The position numbers and the translations under genes were made by a program. The notes below the pieces were generated by a model. It saw only the letters and a list, made by a program, of their open reading frames with translations. It was not told the origin of the DNA and ran no database searches. DNA of 30,506 nucleotides from NCBI GenBank assembly GCA_030591305.1, contig JAUVBI010000007.1, positions 1-30,506 on the forward strand. Direction: 5' to 3'. Positions 24,586 to 30,506 of the stretch are shown piece by piece (positions within the stretch are counted from its first letter, which is position 1; each line of letters opens with the position of its first letter). The DNA is from Pseudomonadota bacterium (lineage in GTDB: Bacteria > Pseudomonadota > Gammaproteobacteria > Pseudomonadales > Halieaceae).

Positions 24586-25884
24586 TCACCACTCTAATCG
24601 CAGTGTCCGCAGTACATGCCCCTGAAGTGAGCCGGGTATTTCCAACTCTATGGCCAATTGTTCCCAGCCAGAAAATGCGCTCAGTACTTTATCGAGGAGC
24701 CGCTGCTCTCGCCCCCGAGGTAGTCCCGCATATTCGGCCAGGTGTTTTAAGTCTTCTTTGGTAAAGCTGTGTGTTTTGCCATTGAGGCTGAGCTGGTGAT
24801 TGCGGGTAAAGGCACTGCCTTGGGCGTGGCAAAGGTCATAGGCCGGGCTTAGGCTCCATTTGCCATGGCGGTCCATCATAAAGCTGATATTCTTGACGTG
24901 GTCGTCCTGGTTGCAGCCCACCAAATTGTAGATGGTGCGCAACACCTGTTCTTCCAGCATTGATTTTGGTAGGCCCAACTGGCGCATGGTCATAATTACT
25001 TGTTCGTAGGAGTGGGCGCCACTCTCCCAATAATCGAAGTGACACAGGGCTGCCAGTGTTTGTACAAAAAATTTTTCCCCCATAGGGCCGCGATCGAAGC
25101 GGCGGGTCATAAAATGGCTGCGGCCATTTTCTCGTAACAGACGGCTCTCCATCATGTTGATATTGCAGCGCCTGGCCATCTCGTAGTAGCTGTATTCCAG
25201 TAAACCGTAGCCCGCCGGATCTGCCACACCCCAGTCACCGCTGAATTTCACACCATCGAACTTGATAAGCCAGTGTTGGTAGCCCAGGGGTAGGCTCAAC
25301 TGGCCTGAGCGGATCTCGCCCGTCTCGGGTTGGTAGGCGATGACCGCCTTGGCCCGGGCGCCGCCCGCTGAGGTGCCGACGCTGAGAATATCTAATATAG
25401 CCTCGTTCGATGCCTCATTGGATAGTCGTGTATCCAGGGCCTCTTTGCTGGCAAAGGCCATAGAGGCTAGTTCTACCAGTTCATCTATCTGTAATTGTTT
25501 GTCGCTGTTGTCGCCACTGAGCGGTGTGGAGGGCTCGAACTCCAGAGCTCCCATGCCGCGCCTTCCTATGTAACACAGACGGTCTACTGCGTTAAAGTTT
25601 TCCGTCTTTCGGCCCGTCTGAGCCAGCCAGGCATTGATAAGTTGGTTGCCGTATTTGTCGGGCAAACTATCGGCCAGCAGTCCCGGCAAGCCATGAAAAG
25701 ACCGGGGGTGTAAATCAGAGAATTGGTAAATGTGCCCGGCTCCTACAGGCATTATCAGCGGCGCCAGTGCTATGCCCATATCGACAAATGCGGGATCATA
25801 TTCAAAGCGTCCGAACTGTTCGCCCAGATTCATGGAAACATAGCCGATATCGGTATTCCAGAGTCTGACGGTTGCTGTGGTCAT
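24586..25884 (-). CDS. hipA: HipA-family serine/threonine kinase toxin
   Basis: Toxin of a type II HipBA module; E. coli HipA phosphorylates glutamyl-tRNA synthetase and induces persistence. The 432-residue protein is full length (E. coli 440) and keeps the key positions: P-loop with the autophosphorylation-type Ser172 in GTSAGGARAK, WLIKF, catalytic Asp327 in CNQDDHVKN, and the metal-binding Asp350 in SPAYDL. The toxin therefore appears intact and active. Its ATG overlaps the hipB stop by four bases (ATGA), so both are made from one mRNA. No mobile-element remnants are seen around it. The phosphorylation target here could differ from E. coli. Confidence 0.93.
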   Translation of the reverse strand: MTTATVRLWNTDIGYVSMNLGEQFGRFEYDPAFVDMGIALAPLIMPVGAGHIYQFSDLHPRSFHGLPGLLADSLPDKYGNQLINAWLAQTGRKTENFNAVDRLCYIGRRGMGALEFEPSTPLSGDNSDKQLQIDELVELASMAFASKEALDTRLSNEASNEAILDILSVGTSAGGARAKAVIAYQPETGEIRSGQLSLPLGYQHWLIKFDGVKFSGDWGVADPAGYGLLEYSYYEMARRCNINMMESRLLRENGRSHFMTRRFDRGPMGEKFFVQTLAALCHFDYWESGAHSYEQVIMTMRQLGLPKSMLEEQVLRTIYNLVGCNQDDHVKNISFMMDRHGKWSLSPAYDLCHAQGSAFTRNHQLSLNGKTHSFTKEDLKHLAEYAGLPRGREQRLLDKVLSAFSGWEQLAIELEIPGSLQGHVLRTLRLEW

Positions 25885-26216
25885 TTGCGCTCGTCCCCCC
25901 AGATGGCGAAGTGCTCGGCTTTCCTGGGTTTGCTAGAGCGTTTCTGATGTGATTTTACTTCAGACATGGGCGAGTTGAATGTTTCCGGAACCAGGGCGTC
26001 TATGGTGGAAACCATATTCAGTGCCTTAAGCAGTTTGTACCAGGAGCCCAGCTGGGCGTCCCTGCCATCTTCTATTCGCCGCAGTGTGGCGATTCCCAGG
26101 CCCGCTTCCCTGGCCAGTTGTGCCTGGGTGAAGCCTTGCTGCTTGCGTGCTCGAGCCAAACGTTTACCGAGTTCTTCGATAGCGGTAGATTTTGGAGTAA
26201 GTGAGTCTATTTTCAT
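25881..26216 (-). CDS. hipB: HipB-family antitoxin, XRE-type DNA-binding repressor
   Basis: Antitoxin and autorepressor, 111 residues. The helix-turn-helix is FTQAQLAREAGLGIATLRRIEDG (roughly residues 29-51), preceded by LGKRLARARKQQG, a classic HTH_3 start. A basic, probably flexible C-terminal tail (KSHQKRSSKPRK) carries a Trp near the end (FAIWGDERK). It lies upstream of hipA with a four-base overlap, the standard hipBA order. The Shine-Dalgarno is poor, which may limit antitoxin output. Upstream TCATATATGA palindromes are the likely operators. Confidence 0.92.
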   Translation of the reverse strand: MKIDSLTPKSTAIEELGKRLARARKQQGFTQAQLAREAGLGIATLRRIEDGRDAQLGSWYKLLKALNMVSTIDALVPETFNSPMSEVKSHQKRSSKPRKAEHFAIWGDERK

Positions 26217-26250
26217 TCATTTACGATTTATTTTATGAATAATTAAAGGT

Positions 26251-26344
26251 AATATATCATATATGAGTTACAATTAAGAGATCTTTAAAAAAGATCAAAT
26301 ATGAGCTTATTTAGCTAAAATACTAAAATATCACTCATATATGA
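26251..26344. promoter_or_regulatory. hipBA operator array: repeated TCATATATGA palindromes
   Basis: TCATATATGA lies at 26257-26266 and 26335-26344, with a one-mismatch copy TCAAATATGA at 26295-26304; centres are 38 and 40 bases apart. Two other dyads lie between: GATCTTT/AAAGATC (26280-26296) and TTTAGCTAAA (26310-26319). The array starts 35 bases upstream of hipB. The sequence differs from the E. coli TATCC-N8-GGATA operator, so recognition by this HipB is inferred. The rest of the 245-base gap holds the mtfA promoter. Confidence 0.65.
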
Positions 26345-26422
26345 TCTATTTATGGATAATATGGAGGTATAAATTCGTCATATCAGGAAGGGGTCAGCAA
26401 TGGCGCAGTCCTTGGGCTTTTT

Positions 26423-26454
26423 TTGACAGTACTATCTACGAAACGGGCTATAAT
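26423..26454 (+). promoter_or_regulatory. mtfA promoter with consensus -35 and -10 boxes
   Basis: TTGACA (26423-26428) and TATAAT (26449-26454) are both perfect sigma-70 hexamers, separated by a long 20-base spacer. The ATG of the peptidase gene starts seven bases after TATAAT, so transcription would begin at or next to the start codon. Confidence 0.6.
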
Positions 26455-26461
26455 CTCTCGT

Positions 26462-27271
26462 ATGTCAGCCCTGTATCTACTGCTATTCCTCATCGCCATT
26501 GCCACAATAGCGTTAAATTATCGCAAGTGGCGTATCCAGTATGTGCTGGGCAAGCCATTTCCGGCCAGCTGGAAAAAGGTCGTTGAAAGGCGTCTACCTT
26601 TTTTCCACAGCTTCCCGGTCGAAATGCAGCAGCAGCTGCTGGAGCGTATCCAGCTCTTTATTTCCCGAATGAAGTTTTATGGCTGTAACGGCCAGGAAAT
26701 AAATGACGAGATTCGCGTTACCATTGCCGCTGAGGCATGCCTGCTTTTGCTCAACCGGGAAACGCGCATATACCCGGGCCTGCGCTATATACTGGTCTAC
26801 CCCAGTGCATTCAAGACCAATAGTGACCGGCATAACCCCGATGGAACCGTGAGCAGGGTGCGACTCGGTATGCTCGGCCAATCCTGGAGCAATGGCAAGA
26901 TCATTCTGTCCTGGGACGATGTTGAGCACGGCATCGAGAATTTTCACGATGGCAACAATGTCGTATTACACGAATTTGCCCATCAGCTGGATAGTGAGTC
27001 CGGGTTTACCAATGGCGCACCCAGGTTAATAAAAAACAGTTATCAGACCTGGGCGAAAACGCTTTCGAATGAATTTGAAGCATTGGTTCAGGCCAGGGAT
27101 CATCACCTGAAATCTGTTATGGATTACTATGGTTCCACTAACCCGGCAGAATTTTTTGCAGTTTGTACCGAGACTTTTTTTGAAAAGCCACAGCAATTGT
27201 TCGAAACCCATACCGAACTCTTTGAAGAACTTAAAACCTACTACTGTGTCGACCCCCGGCTGTGGGAATGA
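26462..27271 (+). CDS. mtfA: MtfA-type zinc metallopeptidase (M90 family), probably leaderless
   Basis: Zinc peptidase related to E. coli MtfA, which interacts with the Mlc repressor and so affects glucose PTS expression. The zinc motif HEFAH gives His170, Glu171 and His174, with Glu230 in NPAEFF as third ligand. The length of 269 residues is close to E. coli MtfA (265). The N-terminus from ATG 26462 carries a hydrophobic stretch (LYLLLFLIAIATIAL) that looks like a membrane anchor. A TTG at 26423 in the same frame is part of the -35 box and cannot be the start. The coding end is 13 bases from the convergent avtA stop. The partner in this organism is unknown. Confidence 0.9.
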   Translation: MSALYLLLFLIAIATIALNYRKWRIQYVLGKPFPASWKKVVERRLPFFHSFPVEMQQQLLERIQLFISRMKFYGCNGQEINDEIRVTIAAEACLLLLNRETRIYPGLRYILVYPSAFKTNSDRHNPDGTVSRVRLGMLGQSWSNGKIILSWDDVEHGIENFHDGNNVVLHEFAHQLDSESGFTNGAPRLIKNSYQTWAKTLSNEFEALVQARDHHLKSVMDYYGSTNPAEFFAVCTETFFEKPQQLFETHTELFEELKTYYCVDPRLWE

Positions 27272-27284
27272 TGAGCAGCCGTGA

Positions 27285-28541
27285 TCAAATTCCCGAATAG
27301 GCTCGCTGAACTTCCTGCGCAATAATTCCCACACCCTTCTTCACCACTTCTGCATCCTGCGCATAAGACACCCGAATACATTCGTGCTTATGCGGCCAGT
27401 CATCATCCATGCCAATAAAGAAGTTTTGCCCCGGCACAATCAGCACACCACGTTTTTTCAAACGCTGGTAAAGTTCCTGGCTGCTAATGGGCAGCCCTTC
27501 GAACCACAGCCACAAGAATATTGCCCCCTCCGGTTTGTGAATATGATAGGGGAGGTCACCCAGCGCCTCCCTGAACCATTGCACGGTTTGCTGCGAGCGC
27601 TCGCGATAAAAAGGCGTCACGTAGTCCCGGGTAATAGAGAGGATTTCCCCGGTCTTGAACAGCTCTTTGGCCAGGGCAGGCCCCAGGGTGCCGCAGGCCA
27701 GGCTCACAATAGTGTTGATATTGGTATAGGCCTCAATGATGTCTTCCCGGGCGACAATAATGCCCGTGCGCACGCCCGGAAGGCCCAGTTTCGACAGGCT
27801 GAGGGTGAGAATGGTGTTCTCGTTCCAGTGGGAGTTTGCCTCGGTGAACATGATATTGGGAAAAGGTGAACCGTAGGCCCCGTCGATGATGAAGGGAATA
27901 TCATGCTTGCGGGCAATTTTATCAAGGTGGGCAATCTCCTCATCGGTGAGCACATTACCCGTCGGGTTGGTGGGCCTGGATACGCACAGTGCCGCTGTAT
28001 TTGGAGTCAACTCAAGGGTGGAGAAATCGACATGGTATTTGAATAGTTGATCATCCAGCAGCTCGATACTGGGTCGGGTGGCGGTAAAGAAATTTTTGGA
28101 CAGGCCGACATCGGCATAGCCAAGATACTCTGGTGCCAGGGGCAAATGAATACTGCGTTGGCTGCCGTCACTCATGGTGCCGGCAAACATATTATACAGG
28201 GCAAAAAATGCGGGCTGGCTGCCATTGGATATGGCTATATTGTTTGCGGTGAGGTTCCAGCCACAGTGCCTGCTGAGAAAGCTGGCAAGCTGTTCGCGAA
28301 AATTGAGATCGCCCTGGGGTGCCTGGTAGATGCCGAAGAGGGCATGCCGCTGCCCGGGGTCATTCATAACAGCTTCCAGGCGCTGTTGAAAAATAGCTTC
28401 CACTTGAGGCAGACGTCCGGGGTTGCCTCCACCCATAAAAATCATATCCGGATTTTCGCTCAGGGCAGAGCTTAAATCGTCCATGAGTTCGACGATACCG
28501 GACTTGCCTGAAAATTTTTCCCCAAATGCCGAGAGTTTCAT
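27285..28541 (-). CDS. avtA: Valine-pyruvate aminotransferase
   Basis: PLP enzyme that interconverts valine plus pyruvate with 2-oxoisovalerate plus alanine. The 418-residue protein is recognisably AvtA: the N-terminus FGEKFSGKSGIVELMDDL, then MGGGNPG, LAPEYLGYADVGL, VSRPTNPTGNV and HKPEGAIFLWLWF all have direct counterparts in the 417-residue E. coli enzyme. The PLP-binding Lys is Lys251 in LSLSKLGLPG. It stands alone on the minus strand between mtfA and a DUF1330 gene, so it is probably monocistronic. No unusual features. Confidence 0.95.
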   Translation of the reverse strand: MKLSAFGEKFSGKSGIVELMDDLSSALSENPDMIFMGGGNPGRLPQVEAIFQQRLEAVMNDPGQRHALFGIYQAPQGDLNFREQLASFLSRHCGWNLTANNIAISNGSQPAFFALYNMFAGTMSDGSQRSIHLPLAPEYLGYADVGLSKNFFTATRPSIELLDDQLFKYHVDFSTLELTPNTAALCVSRPTNPTGNVLTDEEIAHLDKIARKHDIPFIIDGAYGSPFPNIMFTEANSHWNENTILTLSLSKLGLPGVRTGIIVAREDIIEAYTNINTIVSLACGTLGPALAKELFKTGEILSITRDYVTPFYRERSQQTVQWFREALGDLPYHIHKPEGAIFLWLWFEGLPISSQELYQRLKKRGVLIVPGQNFFIGMDDDWPHKHECIRVSYAQDAEVVKKGVGIIAQEVQRAYSGI

Positions 28542-28641
28542 TATATTTCCTGTGGTTCACCTATCAATATAGGGTGCATGGCCCAGTGCGGCAAGAAGGT
28601 AAGAGTGTTCGTTGAGCCAAATTCTGTTAGCTTACAGTCAT

Positions 28642-28656
28642 CCCCGCGCAGCGGGG
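28642..28656. repeat. REP-like GC-rich palindrome in the DUF1330 leader
   Basis: CCCCGC (28642-28647) and GCGGGG (28651-28656) pair around a 3-base loop, in a CATCCCCGCGCAGCGGGGGTCC context like the scattered extragenic palindromes of many proteobacteria. Only one copy was noticed in this window. It ends seven bases before the GGAG of the downstream gene and could affect its translation. Confidence 0.45.
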
Positions 28657-28674
28657 GTCCAACGGAGATCAAGC

Positions 28675-29088
28675 ATGAAGTACCTGGACCCAGAACGCGA
28701 GCAGTTTGAGCAATTCAAGTCTCTTCCCAGAGATACGCCTATCCACATGTTAAACCTGATTAAACTCAAGGCGTCTTCCACCTATGAGGATGGGACTGTT
28801 ACCACGGGGGCGGAGGCCTACGCCGCTTACGGGAAAGAGAGTGGCCCTATTTTTCAGCGTGTCGGTGGCAAGATACTCTGGCGCGGCAAGCCCGAGTGCA
28901 TGGTTATAGGCCCCGCTGATGAACAGTGGGATATTGCTTTTATTGCCTATTACCCCAATGCCGGTGCTTTTATGGAAATGGTTACCGACCCCGCCTACCA
29001 ACAGGCAGTGAAGTATCGACAGGCCGCGGTAGACACAAGCCGCCTGCTTCGCCATGGTGAGCTTCCCCCGGGGGAGTTATTCGACTAG
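28675..29088 (+). CDS. DUF1330 domain protein
   Basis: 137-residue protein of the DUF1330 family, a dimeric alpha/beta ferredoxin-like barrel of unknown function. Family features are the central PIHMLNLIKLK strand, the EAYAAYGKESGPIFQRVGGKILWRG segment (positions about 49-73), and WDIAFIAYYPNAGAFMEMVTDPAYQ. The start at 28675 has GGAG seven bases upstream; a longer frame back to 28612 crosses the GC-rich palindrome and lacks support. It is divergent from avtA and convergent with the LysE-family gene, only 17 bases away. No signal peptide, so cytoplasmic. The biochemical role is not known. Confidence 0.85.
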   Translation: MKYLDPEREQFEQFKSLPRDTPIHMLNLIKLKASSTYEDGTVTTGAEAYAAYGKESGPIFQRVGGKILWRGKPECMVIGPADEQWDIAFIAYYPNAGAFMEMVTDPAYQQAVKYRQAAVDTSRLLRHGELPPGELFD

Positions 29089-29105
29089 CGATGCTGGCGC
29101 AATGC

Positions 29106-29729
29106 CTATCTTTCGGTAACCGCCAATTTGATAGCCAGGCTGACAAATACCATGCCGGCGAGTCGGTTAATTACGGTTTGCGCCCGTGTTGAGCCTTTTA
29201 TCCGTTCGCCGAGGAAGCCTGCGGTCCAGGCAATGGAGCTAAAAATGAGGAGCGCTGCAACGATGAACACTCCCCCCAGAATTAACATTTGAACCGATAT
29301 CGAGCCCAGGGAGGGGTCGGCAAACTGTGGCAAAAATGCCAGAAAAAATATGGCCACCTTGGGGTTGGTGATATTCATGATCACGCCTCTCAGGTATAGC
29401 CCGCGCCAACTGGTACTGACGCCGTCCGGTGTGAAATCGGCAGCCCCTGCCCGAAAGGCCTGCCAGGCCAGGTACAGTAAGTAGAGTGCCCCGGCTATTT
29501 TCAGGGCGTTGAACGCAACAGCTGAGGTCTGGAAGAGCACCGCCACCCCCAGAGACACAGCGGCTGTGTGAACCAGCAGCCCTGTGCAGAGCCCCAGTGT
29601 CACCAGTATTCCCGCCATACGACCGTGTACGGCAGACTGTGTCAGCACAAAAATATTGTCAGGCCCGGGTACCATTGCCAGTGCGGCAGCTGTGGCGAAG
29701 AATAATGAGAGAGTTTCCAGTGGAATCAT
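29106..29729 (-). CDS. LysE/RhtB family amino-acid exporter
   Basis: Inner-membrane translocator of the LysE/RhtB superfamily, which exports amino acids such as homoserine, threonine or lysine. The 207-residue length is typical. The family signature region MVPGPDNIFVLTQSAVHG lies near residues 19-36, and about six hydrophobic segments are visible, including ALYLLYLAWQAFRAG and MNITNPKVAIFFLAFLPQF, both characteristic. ATG 29729 (MIPLETLSLF) has AAGG six bases upstream, so an ATG at 29756 is not preferred. The gene is single and convergent with the DUF1330 gene. The substrate is not predictable. Confidence 0.9.
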   Translation of the reverse strand: MIPLETLSLFFATAAALAMVPGPDNIFVLTQSAVHGRMAGILVTLGLCTGLLVHTAAVSLGVAVLFQTSAVAFNALKIAGALYLLYLAWQAFRAGAADFTPDGVSTSWRGLYLRGVIMNITNPKVAIFFLAFLPQFADPSLGSISVQMLILGGVFIVAALLIFSSIAWTAGFLGERIKGSTRAQTVINRLAGMVFVSLAIKLAVTER

Positions 29730-29880
29730 AGTTTGCCTTGTGAGTGCCACGTTCATCAGGAGTGCAGGGAGCGTGCGCTTAAATCAGAGTCCGAATTTTG
29801 CCTCTTTGTTGGTTGGCCAGCAAGCCCCAGGCTGCAATTTAGATTCCGGCGCTATAGATAGTTTTCTTAGCTGCTATTAT

Positions 29881-29913
29881 TTGTTAACCTCTCGCCCCAT
29901 ATTAAGTTAACAA
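29881..29913. promoter_or_regulatory. Paired GTTAAC inverted repeat upstream of the second receptor
   Basis: TTGTTAAC (29881-29888) and GTTAACAA (29906-29913) form an 8-bp inverted repeat with a 17-base spacer. Each half contains the palindrome GTTAAC. It ends 28 bases before the receptor start, a position suited to a repressor or activator site. The binding protein is unknown. Confidence 0.4.
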
Positions 29914-29941
29914 CATAGTGTGAGCAAAAAGGATCAAAGCT

Positions 29942-30506
29942 GTGAATGAGCGCCGCCCCCCGCAAATCTGGATATCTACCTTGCTGGCTACTGCCCTGGC
30001 CCCGGTTGCGATGCCGTCTGTGGGGCAGCCCACTGTCCCTGGTGCTATTGAAGAAGTACTCATCACTGGTTCTTACATAAAATCGACTGCCCATGATGAA
30101 GCCTCACCGGTAGAAATCATCGACAGCGACTACATTGCCAACAGCGGCGCTTTCACGGTGGGTGAACTGACAGCCAAACTCAGTGTCAACTCGGGCTCGG
30201 AGAATCAGGCGGATGCCTTCACCTCGGGCGAAACCCAGGGCACCAGCAATGTTAATCTGCGCGGCCTGGGCCTCAGCTCTACCCTGGTACTGATCAATGG
30301 CAAGCGGCAGACGATTGCCGCCACCCGCGCTAATGACGGCAGCGTGTTTGTGGATACCAGCACCATTCCTGTCGCCGCACTGGAGCGTATAGAAATCCTG
30401 AAAGAGGGCGCCACGGCGGCCTATGGCTCCGACGCTATTGCGGGAGTGGTGAATTTTATTTTACGCAAGGATTTTGACGGTTTTGAAGTATCCGGAGGTT
30501 TCCAGA
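29942..30506 (+). CDS. TonB-dependent receptor, 3' partial, GTG start
   Basis: The open frame runs from GTG 29942 to the window edge (188 codons), so the barrel is missing. AAGGA is eight bases upstream of the GTG; an in-frame TGA at 29921-29923 closes the frame further back, and no ATG lies between. The N-terminus has a signal-peptide shape (basic NERRPP, then ISTLLATALAPVAM), then a TonB-box-like IEEVLITGSYI. The plug domain follows with NVNLRGLGLSSTLVLINGKR, VDTSTIPVAALERIEILK and the TAAYGSDAIAGVVNFILRK segment, all diagnostic. It imports an unknown substrate across the outer membrane. It shows the oxidised-motif style (GSYIKS) seen in receptors linked to carbon or peptide uptake, which is only a loose hint. 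Confidence 0.92.
   Translation, partial: MNERRPPQIWISTLLATALAPVAMPSVGQPTVPGAIEEVLITGSYIKSTAHDEASPVEIIDSDYIANSGAFTVGELTAKLSVNSGSENQADAFTSGETQGTSNVNLRGLGLSSTLVLINGKRQTIAATRANDGSVFVDTSTIPVAALERIEILKEGATAAYGSDAIAGVVNFILRKDFDGFEVSGGFQ

Noticed and set aside
24586..26216. hipBA as part of a mobile island
   Set aside because: No repeats, integrase or insertion-sequence remnants flank it, and codon use looks like its neighbours by eye.
26401..26425. T-run after GGGC as a terminator before mtfA
   Set aside because: The possible stem is only about four pairs with a two-base loop; the T-run merges into the -35 box.
26423..26461. TTG 26423 as start of the peptidase gene
   Set aside because: This TTG is the first three bases of the -35 box; the hydrophobic N-terminus starts naturally at ATG 26462.
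26341..26586. 81-codon open frame on the plus strand before and into mtfA
   Set aside because: It overlaps the mtfA promoter and coding start in another frame and has no recognisable features.

Overview
The window looks like chromosomal DNA from a heterotrophic gammaproteobacterium, probably a marine, lipid-storing lineage of the Cellvibrionales type (Spongiibacteraceae or Halieaceae). This is an inference from gene content: a wax-ester synthase/DGAT, two TonB-dependent receptors, an AvtA aminotransferase close to the enterobacterial enzyme, an MtfA-type peptidase and dense acyl-CoA catabolism. I see no rRNA, tRNA, CRISPR array, transposase or integrase. No gap between genes exceeds about 250 bases.

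Layout. (a) 1-2503: a wax-ester synthase/DGAT, whose N-terminus runs off the left edge, convergent with an alpha/beta-hydrolase lipase; together a storage-lipid pair. (b) 2557-6312: a TonB-dependent receptor on the minus strand, divergent from an AraC-type regulator. Their shared control region holds a TGCAAAA heptamer repeat and a 9-bp direct repeat at exactly 21-bp spacing. (c) 6476-14674: a compact plus-strand operon of BKACE/DUF849 enzyme, acyl-CoA carboxylase beta subunit, acyl-CoA dehydrogenase, enoyl-CoA hydratase, biotin-carrying alpha subunit and AMP-forming acyl-CoA ligase. It has the logic of the leucine (liu) and acyclic-terpene (atu) pathways, but no HMG-CoA lyase; the BKACE enzyme stands in the lyase position. 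(d) 14742-24526: a divergent cluster. MmgE/PrpD and LysR genes are on the minus strand. Acyl-CoA dehydrogenase, aldehyde dehydrogenase, zinc alcohol dehydrogenase, family III CoA-transferase, MaoC/HTD2 hydratase, CitE-like lyase and hotdog thioesterase are on the plus strand. The CoA-transferase, hydratase and lyase set with PrpD, LysR and acyl-CoA dehydrogenase resembles the bacterial itaconate-degradation locus, extended by an alcohol-to-acid oxidation pair. (e) 24586-26344: a hipBA toxin-antitoxin operon with an upstream array of TCATATATGA palindromes. (f) 26423-29729: mtfA with a promoter that predicts a leaderless mRNA, avtA, a DUF1330 gene and a LysE-family exporter. (g) 29942-end: the start of a second TonB-dependent receptor, cut by the window edge.

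How the genes may work together (inference). The receptor and AraC regulator could import and sense a hydrophobic or branched substrate. The carboxylase operon would activate and carboxylate a branched acyl-CoA. The itaconate-like cluster would oxidise an alcohol or aldehyde to an acid, activate it by CoA transfer, hydrate it and split it to central metabolites. The most interesting signals are the non-canonical carboxylase/BKACE pathway, the extended itaconate-like cluster, and a palindrome shared between the hipBA control region and the lysR/acyl-CoA dehydrogenase promoter region.
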